Shown here one piece after another: positions 51,694 to 62,841 of a stretch of 64,000 bases of DNA (position 1 is the stretch's first letter; every line of letters starts with the position of its first letter). The translations under genes were made by a program, and so were the position numbers. Where the stretch lies: positions 1 to 64,000 of the forward strand of contig NZ_QDDJ01000010.1 of the NCBI RefSeq assembly GCF_003121625.1, given 5' to 3'. The notes beneath the pieces are model-generated. The model saw nothing but the letters and a program-made list of their open reading frames with translations. It did not search any database and was not told the DNA's origin. This DNA is from Ornithinimicrobium cavernae. Its GTDB lineage: Bacteria > Actinomycetota > Actinomycetes > Actinomycetales > Dermatophilaceae.

Positions 51694-53516
51694 CCGGCCG
51701 GTGCGTCGTCATCGGGTCCCAGCCCGAGCCGACGCCGCTCCTCATCCGCCGTCCCGGGGTCGAGCTTGGTGAAGATCGGCGTCGGCTTCGCGACCGGTGC
51801 CCCGACGCGGACGGGCCGGTGCTCCCACCGCGGCGCCGCCGAGTAGTCACCCGTGATGATCGGGTAGTCCGGGCGCGACGGGTCATCCAGGTCCTGCACC
51901 TGCTGCACCACCGGCATCGGCTGGAACACCGCCTCCCCGCCCAGCGCACGGTGCACCGCCGTCGAGGAGTGCGGGAGATAGGGCGACAGGATGGTGTTGA
52001 GGTCGACCACCGCCTGGGCCAGGACGTGCAGCACGGTCGCGAGGCGCTCGCGCTGGTCCTCGCCCTTGAGCTTGAACGGCTCGGTGGTGGAGACGTAGGC
52101 GTTGGCCTCACCGACCAGGCGCATGGCCTCGGCCAGGCCCGCCCGCTGCTTGTGGGTCGCGATGAGCTCACCCACGGTGTCGAACCCGGTGGCGATCTGG
52201 TCGAGCAGCGCACGGTCGACCTCCTCGAGCTCACCGGGCGCCGGGACCTCGCCGAAGTTCTTGGCGATCATCGAGGCGGTGCGGTTGACCAGGTTGCCCC
52301 AGCCGGCGACGAGCTCGTTGTTGGTCCGCTTGACGAACTCGGGCCAGGAGAAGTCGGAGTCGGCGGTCTCGGGGGCCGCGGCCGAGAGGAAGTAGCGCAG
52401 CGCGTCCGGCTGGTAGCGCTCCAGGATGTCCCGCACGTAGATCACGATGTTCCGCGAGGTGGAGAAGGCCCGACCCTCCATGGTCAGGAACTCGCTCGAG
52501 ACGACCTCGGTCGGCAGGTTCAGCCGACCGAACGGGCCCTCGTCGCCACCGCGCGCGCCCTCACCGTTGTGCGCGAGGAGCTCCGCCGGCCAGATCTGGG
52601 CGTGGAAGGTGATGTTGTCCTTGCCCATGAAGTAGTAGGACAGCGCCTCCGGGTCGTTCCACCAGTCGCGCCACCGCTCGGGCTCGCCGAGCCGTCGGGC
52701 CCACTCCACCGAGGCCGAGAGGTAGCCGATGACGGCGTCGAACCAGACATAGAGCTTCTTGGTAGGGTTCTCCCGCCAGCCGTCCAGCGGCACGGTGATG
52801 CCCCAGTCGATGTCCCTCGTCATCGCCCGGGGACGGATCTCCTCCAGGATGTTGCGGGAGAACCGGATGACGTTGGGGCGCCAGAGCCCGCTCGCCTCGC
52901 GGCCTGCCAGCCACTCGCCGAGCGCGCCCGCCAGGGCCGGCAGGTCGAGGAAGAAGTGCTGGGTGTCGGTGAACTGCGGCACCTCGCCGTTGATCTTGCT
53001 GCGGGGCTCGATCAGGTCGGCCGGGTCGAGCTGGTTGCCGCAGTTGTCGCACTGGTCTCCCCGGGCCTCCGGGTACTTGCAGATGGGACAGGTGCCCTCG
53101 ATGTAGCGGTCCGGCAGGGTGCGGCCCGTCGACGGGCTGATCGCGACCTGCTGCGCCTGTTCGACCATGTAGCCGTTGGCGTGGCAGGCCAGGAACATCC
53201 GCTGCACGACATCGTGGTGGTTGGCCGCGGTGGTCCGGGTGTACAGGTCGTAGGAGACGCCGAGCCCGGTGAGGTCCTCGGTGATCAGGCGGTGGTTGGC
53301 GTCGATGAACTCCTGGGGGCTCATCCCCGCCTTGTCCGCCTGGACGAGGATCGGGGTCCCGTGCTCGTCGGAGCCGGACACCATGAGGACCTCGTGCCCC
53401 GCCATCCGCATGTACCTGCTGAAGACGTCGGACGGCACGCCGAACCCGGCGACGTGGCCGATGTGGCGCGGGCCGTTGGCGTAGGGCCAGGCGACGGCAG
53501 ACAGGACGTGGCTCAT
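51690..53516 (-). CDS. metG: Methionyl-tRNA synthetase
   Basis: The 608-residue class I synthetase charges initiator and elongator tRNA-Met. HIGH-like motif [10 protein letters not shown], a zinc knuckle Cys-Pro-Ile-Cys...Cys-Asp-Asn-Cys in the connective domain, Asp-Trp-Gly-Ile-Thr-Val-Pro and the KMSKS-region loop Ala-Phe-Ser-Thr-Ser-Arg-Asn are seen. The anticodon-binding domain follows, without the extra C-terminal tRNA-binding domain. The ATG at 53516 gives the usual Ser-His-Val-Leu start. Confidence 0.98.
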   Translation of the reverse strand: MSHVLSAVAWPYANGPRHIGHVAGFGVPSDVFSRYMRMAGHEVLMVSGSDEHGTPILVQADKAGMSPQEFIDANHRLITEDLTGLGVSYDLYTRTTAANHHDVVQRMFLACHANGYMVEQAQQVAISPSTGRTLPDRYIEGTCPICKYPEARGDQCDNCGNQLDPADLIEPRSKINGEVPQFTDTQHFFLDLPALAGALGEWLAGREASGLWRPNVIRFSRNILEEIRPRAMTRDIDWGITVPLDGWRENPTKKLYVWFDAVIGYLSASVEWARRLGEPERWRDWWNDPEALSYYFMGKDNITFHAQIWPAELLAHNGEGARGGDEGPFGRLNLPTEVVSSEFLTMEGRAFSTSRNIVIYVRDILERYQPDALRYFLSAAAPETADSDFSWPEFVKRTNNELVAGWGNLVNRTASMIAKNFGEVPAPGELEEVDRALLDQIATGFDTVGELIATHKQRAGLAEAMRLVGEANAYVSTTEPFKLKGEDQRERLATVLHVLAQAVVDLNTILSPYLPHSSTAVHRALGGEAVFQPMPVVQQVQDLDDPSRPDYPIITGDYSAAPRWEHRPVRVGAPVAKPTPIFTKLDPGTADEERRRLGLGPDDDAPAG

Positions 53517-53721
53517 GGCTGGCGAGTCTAGTTGCCGCCACCGTCCCGGCCGATCGGGGCCGCTGCCACCGGCCCTCCCCACCTGCACCCAGGCGGCGTG
53601 CGGTCCTCTCCCAAGGTCACGAATCCATAACGGACTGTGCCAAGGTCCTCGTGAACGCCCGGGGACTGCCTACTGTCGAGCCACCGGTGGGTGTCACCGG
53701 ATCACATTCTGGGAGAACTCA

Positions 53722-56700
53722 ATGATGAGACGAGCAGGGAGCAGAGCGCCCGCCACGGGCCTCCGCAGGGTCACCACCGCAGGAGTCGCCGCGGTGGCTC
53801 TTGCAGTCACCACTGTCAGCGGGGGCGGGGCCCTGGCTGACGGGAACGAGGCGCAGGACCTCGGCGACAGCGCCGACTACGGGGTCTCGGCGCCGGACGG
53901 GGCCGCGAAGGTCCAGGACCGCACCGTGGAGGGGGTCCGTGCCCAGCCCTCCGCCTACTTCATCCAGCTCAGGGCCACGCCGGTGATCAAGGGCGGCTCT
54001 GCCACGACGGTGGCGGCCCAGACCGACTCCTTCCTGGACCACGCCCGCTCCGTCGGCGCCGACCTCGAGGTGCGCCAGACCTACGACTCGGTCTGGAGCG
54101 GGCTGTCCGTCTCCGGCTCCCGCGCCGACGTCGAGCTCGCCGCGGGCTCCGCCGACGTCGTCGCCGTCTTCCCCGTCCACCAGATCCAGGCCCCGTCCAC
54201 GCCGGTCGGGGACGCCACCCCGCAGATGGCGTACGCCAAGGGGATGACCGGCGTCGACAAGGCCCACGAGATGGGCTACACCGGCGAGGGCATGCGCATC
54301 GCCATCATCGACACCGGCGTCGACGTCGACCACCCGGACTTCGGCGGCTCCGGCACGCCCGGTGACGGCACGAGCGAGGGCTGGGAGACCGAGCAGGTCC
54401 GGTTCGGCTTCGACCTGGTGGGCGACGACTACGACGCCTCCACCCCCGAGACCGACTTCCCGGTCCAGGACCCCAACCCGGACGACTGCCAGGGTCACGG
54501 CAGCCACGTGGCCGGCATCGCCGCCGGCAACGGCGACGAGGCGGCGGGTGGCGTCATGGGTGTCGCACCGGACGCCGTCATCGGCGCCTACCGCGTGTTC
54601 GGCTGCACCGGGTCCACCAACACCGACATCATGCTCTCGGCGATGGAGCTGGCCTACGAGGACGGCATGGACGTGGTCAACATGTCCATCGGCTCGGGCT
54701 GGGCCAGCTGGAAGCAGTACCCGAGCGCCCAGGCGTCCGACTCACTGGTCGACGCCGGCGTCGTCGTGGTCAACTCGATCGGCAACGAGGGCGCCAGCGG
54801 CACCTTCTCCGCCGGGGCGCCGGGCGTCTCCGACAAGGCGATCGGCGTGGCGTCCTACGACAACGCCATGGTCACCCAGAACGCCTTCACCTACGGCGAC
54901 GAGGCCGTGGCGGTGGGCTACTCCCCGGCGACCGGGGCACCCGAGCCGCCGACCGAGGGCACCGGCGCGATCGTCCGCCTGGGCGACACCGGCTCCCCCG
55001 AGGGCATGGCGTGCACGGCCGACGGTGGCATCACCGCGGACCTGACCGGCAAGCTCGTGCTCATCGACCGCGGCACCTGCTCCTTCCACGAGAAGGCAGC
55101 CAACGCAGAGGGCGCGGGCGCCGTCGGCGTCGTGCTGGCCAACAACGTGGCCGGCGTCATCAACGCCACGGTCGAGGGCGACCCGGCCATCACGATCCCG
55201 GTCGTCACGATCCAGCAGGCCGCCGGCGCGGACCTGAACGCCGCGATCGCCGCCGGTGGTGAGGAGATCGAGCTCACCTGGACCGACGAGGTCACCTCGG
55301 CCGAGAGCCCCACCGCCGGTCTGATCTCCTCCTTCAGCTCCTACGGCATGACCGCCGAGCTGGAGCTCAAGCCCGACCTCGGCGCCCCGGGCGGCAACAT
55401 CTTCTCCGCCTACCCGCTGGAGAAGGGTGGCTACGCCTCCCTGGGTGGCACCTCGATGTCGTCCCCGCACGTGGCCGGCACCGCAGCGCTCCTGCTGCAG
55501 GCACGTCCAGACCTGGCCACCGAGGACGTCCGGACGGTGCTGCAGAACAGCGCCGACCCGGCTCTCTGGTCACTCAGCCCGGCCAGCGGTTACCTTGACT
55601 CCGTACACCGGCAGGGTGCCGGCATGGTGGACATCGACGACGCCATCTCGGCGCCGGCGATGGTCTCCCCCGGCAAGATCTCGCTCGGTGAGACCGATGC
55701 GGGGCCGGTCAGCCAGCGGCTACGGATCACCAACACCAGCAACGACTCGGTGACCTACGCCCTCAGCAACAACGACGCCACCATCGCCACCGACGGTGGC
55801 GACTACAGCCCGGGTTACTGGGGTCCTGCCACGATCGTCGATGGTCCCGACACGGTCACTGTCGAGGCCGGCGAGAGCGCCTGGATCACCGTGACCATCA
55901 CTGGTCCGGCACTCGATCCCGACATGGAGCTCGGCCTGCAGTACGGCGGTTACCTGGAGCTCGAGCCGGTCGACGGCACGGCGGGCGACATGCTGCGCGT
56001 GCCGTACGCCGGTTACGCCGGTGACTACCAGGAGCGTCCGGTGCTGCTGCCCGGCGCCGTCGAGGACTTCGACTTCCCGGTCCTGGGCGTCCACACCGGT
56101 GGCGGCAGCTACGACGTCTTCCCGGAGACCGGGACCGGCGACGAGCCCGTCTTCACCCTCGTGGAGGACGACGACCCGGCCGTCCTGGCCGAGTTCGGCC
56201 ACCAGGCACGCGCGGTCGAGCTGACCGCCTACGAGGCCAACGCCGACGGCACCCAGGGCGCCGAGGTGGGCGTCGTCTACACGGAGGACTACCTGCGCCG
56301 CAGCGAGGCTCCCAACGACTTCCTGGTCCTCACCTGGGACGGGACCTTCCAGGGAGCGACGGTCGATGACGGCAAGTACCTCCTGGAGATGACCGTCACC
56401 AAGGCCCAGTCGTTCAACGACGAGGGTGAGGCCGCGACCGAGTCCTGGACCAGCGAGCCCTTCACGATCGAGGACGGCCAGGAGGCGCCGACCTCACCGG
56501 AGGTCTCGCGCTACGCGGGCACCGACCGCTACTCGACGGCCGCCAAGATCTCCGGGCAGAACTACGACCCGGGCGTCGAGACGGTCTACATCGCCACCGG
56601 CACGACCTACCCCGACGCGCTCGCGGGTGCGGCCCGGGCAGGCAGCGAGGGCGTACCCGTCCTGCTGGTCAAGCCCGACGCGATCCCGGCCGCCACGCTG

Positions 56701-57402
56701 TTCGAGTTGGAGCGGCTGCAGCCGGGCCAGATCGTGATCTTCGGCGGTTCCGGTGCGGTCGACGCGACGGTCGAGGCCAAGCTGGGCGGGCTGACCGAGG
56801 GTGAGGTCAGCCGGATGGCCGGCGCGAACCGTTACGAGACCGCGACCGCGATCTCGGCGGACATCGAGCCGGGCGCCGACACGGTCTACATCGCCACCGG
56901 CGAGGACTTTGCGGACGCCCTGACCAGCGCCGCCCGCGCCGGAACGGTCGACAGCCCGGTGCTGCTGACCCAGTCCACCCACCTGCCCAGGGCGACCGCG
57001 GACGAGCTCGACCGGCTCGACCCGACCACCATCGTGGTCCTGGGCGGGACCGCTGCCGTCTCCGCGGACGTCGAGGAGGCGCTCGGCGCCTACGGTGACG
57101 TCGAGCGCCGGCAGGGCAAGAACCGCTACGAGACCGCGGCAGCGATCTCGGCGGACTTCCCCGACGGGCTGCAGAACGTGTTCGTGGCCACCGGCGAGGC
57201 GTTCCCCGACGCGCTGACGGGTGCGGTCCTTGCGGGTCACCTGCAGAGCCCGGTCCTGCTGGTCAAGACGGATCGGATCCCGGCCAGCGTGCTGACCGAG
57301 CTCACCCGGCTGGGTGCCGCCAACATCCAGATCCTGGGTGGTCGCGCGGCGGTCGGCCAGGACGTCGAGGACGAGCTGCGGGCGATCAGGTACACGCCGT
57401 GA
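53722..57402 (+). CDS. Secreted S8 subtilisin-like protease with PA domain and three CWB2 repeats
   Basis: The 1226-residue protein has a signal peptide (1 to about 37), an inhibitor I9-type propeptide (about 75-160) and an S8 catalytic domain with Asp197 (Ile-Asp-Thr-Gly-Val-Asp), His262 (Gly-His-Gly-Ser-His-Val) and Ser578 (Gly-Thr-Ser-Met-Ser-Ser-Pro). A protease-associated domain (about 414-512) is inserted before the Ser. A Fn3-like region follows, then three cell-wall-binding repeats 2 starting near 928, 1029 and 1127 (Arg-Tyr-Ala-Gly-Thr-Asp-Arg-Tyr type). CWB2 modules hold proteins on the wall non-covalently, so this is a surface protease. Two Mets open the frame; GGGAGA lies before 53722. 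Confidence 0.95.
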   Translation: MMRRAGSRAPATGLRRVTTAGVAAVALAVTTVSGGGALADGNEAQDLGDSADYGVSAPDGAAKVQDRTVEGVRAQPSAYFIQLRATPVIKGGSATTVAAQTDSFLDHARSVGADLEVRQTYDSVWSGLSVSGSRADVELAAGSADVVAVFPVHQIQAPSTPVGDATPQMAYAKGMTGVDKAHEMGYTGEGMRIAIIDTGVDVDHPDFGGSGTPGDGTSEGWETEQVRFGFDLVGDDYDASTPETDFPVQDPNPDDCQGHGSHVAGIAAGNGDEAAGGVMGVAPDAVIGAYRVFGCTGSTNTDIMLSAMELAYEDGMDVVNMSIGSGWASWKQYPSAQASDSLVDAGVVVVNSIGNEGASGTFSAGAPGVSDKAIGVASYDNAMVTQNAFTYGDEAVAVGYSPATGAPEPPTEGTGAIVRLGDTGSPEGMACTADGGITADLTGKLVLIDRGTCSFHEKAANAEGAGAVGVVLANNVAGVINATVEGDPAITIPVVTIQQAAGADLNAAIAAGGEEIELTWTDEVTSAESPTAGLISSFSSYGMTAELELKPDLGAPGGNIFSAYPLEKGGYASLGGTSMSSPHVAGTAALLLQARPDLATEDVRTVLQNSADPALWSLSPASGYLDSVHRQGAGMVDIDDAISAPAMVSPGKISLGETDAGPVSQRLRITNTSNDSVTYALSNNDATIATDGGDYSPGYWGPATIVDGPDTVTVEAGESAWITVTITGPALDPDMELGLQYGGYLELEPVDGTAGDMLRVPYAGYAGDYQERPVLLPGAVEDFDFPVLGVHTGGGSYDVFPETGTGDEPVFTLVEDDDPAVLAEFGHQARAVELTAYEANADGTQGAEVGVVYTEDYLRRSEAPNDFLVLTWDGTFQGATVDDGKYLLEMTVTKAQSFNDEGEAATESWTSEPFTIEDGQEAPTSPEVSRYAGTDRYSTAAKISGQNYDPGVETVYIATGTTYPDALAGAARAGSEGVPVLLVKPDAIPAATLFELERLQPGQIVIFGGSGAVDATVEAKLGGLTEGEVSRMAGANRYETATAISADIEPGADTVYIATGEDFADALTSAARAGTVDSPVLLTQSTHLPRATADELDRLDPTTIVVLGGTAAVSADVEEALGAYGDVERRQGKNRYETAAAISADFPDGLQNVFVATGEAFPDALTGAVLAGHLQSPVLLVKTDRIPASVLTELTRLGAANIQILGGRAAVGQDVEDELRAIRYTP

Positions 57403-57420
57403 GCTAGTCGCAGCACCGTT

Positions 57421-57458
57421 GGTGGACCCGTCCCGAGATCTCGCGGGGCGGGTCCACC
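57421..57458 (+). terminator. Terminator hairpin downstream of the subtilase
   Basis: GGTGGACCCGTCCCG pairs with CGGGGCGGGTCCACC, 15 bp with one T-G pair and an 8-base loop, 18 bases after the subtilase stop. CCGTCTC follows with no true U-tract. Confidence 0.8.
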
Positions 57459-57637
57459 CGTCTCATGTGCCGGAGCCGCCCGGTGTTGCGGGCGCCGGCG
57501 GGGCAGCGTGTGGCGGAACCGAGGCACTGTGTCGCGGAACCGGGCGGCGTGGGAACACGTCACAGGGCCGCCGTGGTTGACTGAACCTGACGCGCCCCGC
57601 CGGGGCACGCCGAACGACGAAGGGGGCGAGGCTCACC

Positions 57638-58246
57638 ATGCTCGCTGCACTCACCGGAGCAGGGCTGTCCGCCGCTGCGGGCCTGAACGCCTACATCCCG
57701 TTCCTCATCGTGGCCCTGGTCTCCAGGTTCACCGACTTCATCAACCTGCCCGCGCAGTATGCCTGGATCGAGTCCGACTGGGCCATCGGCGGCGCCGCGG
57801 TGCTGCTGGTCGGCGAGGTCGTCTTCGACAAGATCCCCGTGGTCGACCACATCAACGACGCCGTGGGCACCTTCATCCGGCCCGCCTCCGGTGGTCTCAT
57901 CTTCGCCGCCACCCAGGCTGCCGAGGACCTCGAGCAGAACTCCTCCCTGATGGCCGACAACCCGTGGATCGGTGTCGTCCTGGGCATCATCACCGCCGGC
58001 GTGGTGCACACCGGCAAGGCGGTCACCCGCCCCGTCGTCAACGCGAGCACCCTCGGCGTGGGCGCACCCCTGGTCTCGACCGCCGAGGACACCGCCTCCG
58101 TGGGCCTGAGCATCGTGGCGATCTTCTTCCCGATCATCGTGATCTTCCTGCTGCTGCTCATGCTGTGGGGCGGCATCGCGCTGTGGCGCAGCGCGCGGCG
58201 CCGGCGACGCGAGCGGGAGCAGGCCGTCGGCGCCTACTACGGCTGA
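57638..58246 (+). CDS. DUF4126 family membrane protein
   Basis: The 202-residue protein has five to six hydrophobic segments. It starts Thr-Gly-Ala-Gly-Leu-Ser-Ala-Ala-Ala-Gly-Leu-Asn-Ala-Tyr-Ile-Pro, the DUF4126 pattern, with a later Val-Phe-Asp-Lys-Ile-Pro-Val-Val-Asp and Ala-Gly-Val-Val-His-Thr-Gly-Lys-Ala. The C-terminal helix is followed by a run of Arg residues (positive-inside). The function is unknown. It is convergent with rsmI. Confidence 0.88.
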   Translation: MLAALTGAGLSAAAGLNAYIPFLIVALVSRFTDFINLPAQYAWIESDWAIGGAAVLLVGEVVFDKIPVVDHINDAVGTFIRPASGGLIFAATQAAEDLEQNSSLMADNPWIGVVLGIITAGVVHTGKAVTRPVVNASTLGVGAPLVSTAEDTASVGLSIVAIFFPIIVIFLLLLMLWGGIALWRSARRRRREREQAVGAYYG

Positions 58247-58317
58247 GCACGCGCACTCTGGTCGGGGACCGTCAGGTCGCGCCCGCTGGAGCGCCCGGGT
58301 CCGAGGGCCGGGAGGGC

Positions 58318-59169
58318 TCAGCGCGCGGCGAGGGCGGCCGCATAGAGCTCGCGGGAGGACAGACCCGTCCGGCGGGCCACGTCCCGGCACACGTCCTTGA
58401 GCCGCTCACCGGCGCCGCTGCGCTCCAGGACCTCCGGCAGCGCCTCCTCCACGGTGACCGCTGCCTCGGTCGCGGAGCCCGCACCGGAGACGACGACGGT
58501 GACCTCGCCCCTGACGCCGTCCGCCGCCCAGGCGGCCAGCTCTGCCAGCCCCCCGCGCCGGACCTCCTCGTAGGTCTTGGTGAGCTCACGGCATACGGCA
58601 GCCGGGCGGTCCCCGCCGAGGACCGTGGCCATCGTGGTCAGCGTGGACGCGAGCCGGTGCGGCGCCTCGAAGAAGACCATCGTGCGCGGCTCGGCCACGA
58701 GCTGGGCCAGCACCCGCTCCCGCTCCCCGGGGCGCCGGGGCAGGAACCCCTCGAAACAGAACCGGTCGACCGGCAGCCCGCTGACGGCCAGGGCCATGAG
58801 CACCGCGGACGGGCCCGGCACACAGGTCACCGGGAGGTCGGCCTCGACACAGGCCGCGACGAGCCGGTAGCCCGGGTCGGAGACCGAGGGCATCCCGGCA
58901 TCGGTGACCAGCAGGACCCGGGCGCCGCCGCCGATCCTGGCCACCAGGTCGGGGGTGCGGGAGGCCTCGTTGTGCTCGTGGTAGCTGACCACGTCGCCAC
59001 CGACGCTCACCCCGAGCCTGTCGGTGAGCCGCCGGAGCCGGCGGGTGTCCTCGGCTGCGACCACGTCCGCACCGGCCAGCTCCTCGAGCAGGCGCGGGGA
59101 GGCGTCCCGGGAGTCACCGATGGGGGTCGCGGCCAGCACGAGCGCCGCCCGGTCAGTGGTCACCGGCAC
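58318..59169 (-). CDS. rsmI: 16S rRNA (cytidine1402-2'-O)-methyltransferase RsmI
   Basis: The 283-residue tetrapyrrole-methylase-fold protein has Leu-Ala-Ala-Thr-Pro-Ile-Gly-Asp at the start, Ala-Glu-Asp-Thr-Arg, His-Glu-His-Asn-Glu, Thr-Asp-Ala-Gly-Met-Pro-Ser-Val-Ser-Asp-Pro-Gly and Pro-Gly-Pro-Ser-Ala-Val, all hallmark RsmI motifs. It methylates the ribose of C1402 in 16S rRNA. The start GTG at 59169 may instead be GTG at 59163. In M. tuberculosis the homologue (Rv1003) abuts pmt; here sdhCAB lies between. Confidence 0.95.
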   Translation of the reverse strand: MPVTTDRAALVLAATPIGDSRDASPRLLEELAGADVVAAEDTRRLRRLTDRLGVSVGGDVVSYHEHNEASRTPDLVARIGGGARVLLVTDAGMPSVSDPGYRLVAACVEADLPVTCVPGPSAVLMALAVSGLPVDRFCFEGFLPRRPGERERVLAQLVAEPRTMVFFEAPHRLASTLTTMATVLGGDRPAAVCRELTKTYEEVRRGGLAELAAWAADGVRGEVTVVVSGAGSATEAAVTVEEALPEVLERSGAGERLKDVCRDVARRTGLSSRELYAAALAAR

Positions 59170-59196
59170 CCCGACCGTATGCCGTCAGCCGGCTGA

Positions 59197-59940
59197 TCAG
59201 GCCTGGTGCCGCTGGGCGCGGAGCAGGTCGCTGTTCATCTGGGAGATGACGTTGAGCGGGATGCCCTTGGGGCACGCGCGGGAGCACTCGCCGAGGTTGG
59301 TGCACCCGCCGAAGCCCTCCTCGTCGTGCTGCGCGGTCATCGACAGCACGCGGGCGTCCCGCTCGGGCTGGCCCTGCGGGAACTCGCCCAGGTGGGTGAT
59401 CTTGGCGCCCATGAAGAGCATGCCGGAGGCGTTCGGGCAGGCGGCCACGCAGGCGCCGCACCCGATGCACTCGGCCGCCATGAAGGCCCGGTCGGCCTGG
59501 CTCTTGGGCACAGGGGTGGCGTGGGCGTCCGGCGCGGAGCCGGTGTTGGCCGAGATGTAGCCGCCGGCCTGGATGATCCGGTCGAAGGACCCGCGGTCCA
59601 CGCACAGGTCCTTGATGACCGGGAAGGCGTCGGCCCGCCACGGCTCGATGACGATCTCGTCGCCGTCCCGGAAGGAGCGCATGTGCAGCTGGCAGGTGGT
59701 GGTCCGCTCGGGGCCGTGCGCCTCGCCGTTGATCATCACGCCACACATGCCGCAGATGCCCTCGCGGCAGTCACTGTCGAAGGCGACCGGCTCCTCGCCC
59801 TTGGCGATCAGCCCCTCGTTGAGGACGTCGAGCATCTCCAGGAAGGACATGTCCTCGGACACGCCCTCGATCGGGTAGGTGACCGCGCCGCCCTTGTCGC
59901 TCGGGCCGCTCTGCCGCCAGATCTTCAGGGTCAGTCTCAT
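59197..59940 (-). CDS. sdhB: Succinate dehydrogenase/fumarate reductase iron-sulfur subunit
   Basis: The 247-residue protein carries electrons from SdhA flavin to the membrane quinone site. The [2Fe-2S] site is Cys-Arg-Glu-Gly-Ile-Cys-Gly-Met-Cys with a distal Cys. The [4Fe-4S]/[3Fe-4S] domain has [12 protein letters not shown] and Cys-Thr-Asn...Cys-Ser-Arg-Ala-Cys-Pro. The ATG at 59940 was chosen by the typical Arg-Leu-Thr-Leu-Lys-Ile-Trp-Arg-Gln start. It is separated from sdhA by 109 bases with an inverted repeat. Confidence 0.96.
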   Translation of the reverse strand: MRLTLKIWRQSGPSDKGGAVTYPIEGVSEDMSFLEMLDVLNEGLIAKGEEPVAFDSDCREGICGMCGVMINGEAHGPERTTTCQLHMRSFRDGDEIVIEPWRADAFPVIKDLCVDRGSFDRIIQAGGYISANTGSAPDAHATPVPKSQADRAFMAAECIGCGACVAACPNASGMLFMGAKITHLGEFPQGQPERDARVLSMTAQHDEEGFGGCTNLGECSRACPKGIPLNVISQMNSDLLRAQRHQA

Positions 59941-59991
59941 CGGGGCCCCCGCAAGGTATCGGAGTGAGGCACGAACGTAGAGCGCCGGGGT

Positions 59992-60030
59992 CCCTGCGAA
60001 GTAGCGAGCGCCAGCGAGCACTTCGCGGGG
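59992..60030 (-). promoter_or_regulatory. Inverted repeat between sdhA and sdhB
   Basis: CCCTGCGAAGT and ACTTCGCGGGG flank 17 bases that themselves contain two GCGAGC words. The stem is 10 of 11 bp. It lies in the only sizeable gap of the sdhCAB operon. It could partly terminate, protect or tune sdhB relative to sdhA. Confidence 0.5.
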
Positions 60031-60049
60031 TGGCTTTGTGGGGTGGACA

Positions 60050-62020
<1,971 letters not shown>

Positions 62021-62051
62021 CGTGTCTGCTCCGTCCTGTCGTGCCGACCGG

Positions 62052-62747
62052 TCATGGAATGAGTCCGAGGAAGATGGCGACCGGCGGCAGCGCGAAGCCG
62101 ACCACGACGACCACCGTCACGAGAATGGACACCAGGCGCAGGCGCTCGGCCATGTCGAGGCTGGTGTTGAGCCCCAGCGTCATGCCGGCCGACCAGATGC
62201 CGTGCAGCAGGTGCATGCCGAGGCAGGCGACCGCGAACAGGTAGATGAGGACGGCCCACCAGACCCCGAAGCTGGCGACCAGCCGCCCGGCGGGCGTGTC
62301 GTGGGTGCCACCGATGTTGATGGTGTGCGTCGTGAAGTGCAGCAGGTGGAAGACCACGAAGACCAGCAGCGCGACCCCGCCCCAGCGCATCGAGCGCTTG
62401 ACGAAGGTCGCCCACTCGCCCCGCCGCTGGATGTAGCGGACCGAGCGTGCCTTGCCCGCGCGGCCCCACAGGATGAAGGCGGACGCGGCGTGCAGCACGA
62501 CGCTGACCAGCAGCGTGATGCGCATGATCCAGAGGAACCCGGACTCCGGCAGCATCGGCGTGCCGAACTCGCGCAGGTGGTGTGCGTACTCGTTGAAGCT
62601 GTCCTCGCCGGCAAAGATCATGAGGTTGCCGTACATGTGCGCGAGGATGAACCCGACGAAGATCAGCCCCGTGACGGCCATCACCGTCTTGAGCAGGATG
62701 CTCCGTGTCCTGGGCCGCTTGCCTGCGGAGATCGTTGAGGTGGCCAC
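62052..62747 (-). CDS. sdhC: Succinate dehydrogenase cytochrome b558-type membrane anchor
   Basis: The 231-residue protein has five membrane helices with His residues for two hemes (Ala-His-Met-Tyr-Gly-Asn, Leu-His-Ala-Ala-Ser, Phe-His-Leu-Leu-His-Phe, Met-His-Leu-Leu-His-Gly). A single-chain SdhC of this length is the type B b558 anchor, so no separate sdhD is expected. It oxidises or reduces menaquinone. The start is GTG at 62747 (Ala-Thr-Ser-Thr-Ile-Ser). It is divergent from pmt. Confidence 0.93.
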   Translation of the reverse strand: MATSTISAGKRPRTRSILLKTVMAVTGLIFVGFILAHMYGNLMIFAGEDSFNEYAHHLREFGTPMLPESGFLWIMRITLLVSVVLHAASAFILWGRAGKARSVRYIQRRGEWATFVKRSMRWGGVALLVFVVFHLLHFTTHTINIGGTHDTPAGRLVASFGVWWAVLIYLFAVACLGMHLLHGIWSAGMTLGLNTSLDMAERLRLVSILVTVVVVVGFALPPVAIFLGLIP

Positions 62748-62841
62748 GGTCAGGACTGTACTACTCGGCCTGCCGCCCGTTGACGGATACCCGCCGCTAC
62801 CTGCGCCTGTGTTGAGGATCTCACAGGTTCTGCCGCCTACT

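Noticed and set aside
51690-53516. Missing KMSKS in methionyl-tRNA synthetase
   Set aside because: The Phe-Ser-Thr-Ser-Arg form is the normal variant in this MetG class.
53401-53540. T-box or riboswitch before metG
   Set aside because: No specifier loop, T-box consensus or long structured leader was recognisable upstream of the metG start.
62052-62747. Missing sdhD gene
   Set aside because: The b558-type single-chain anchor does not need a separate SdhD.
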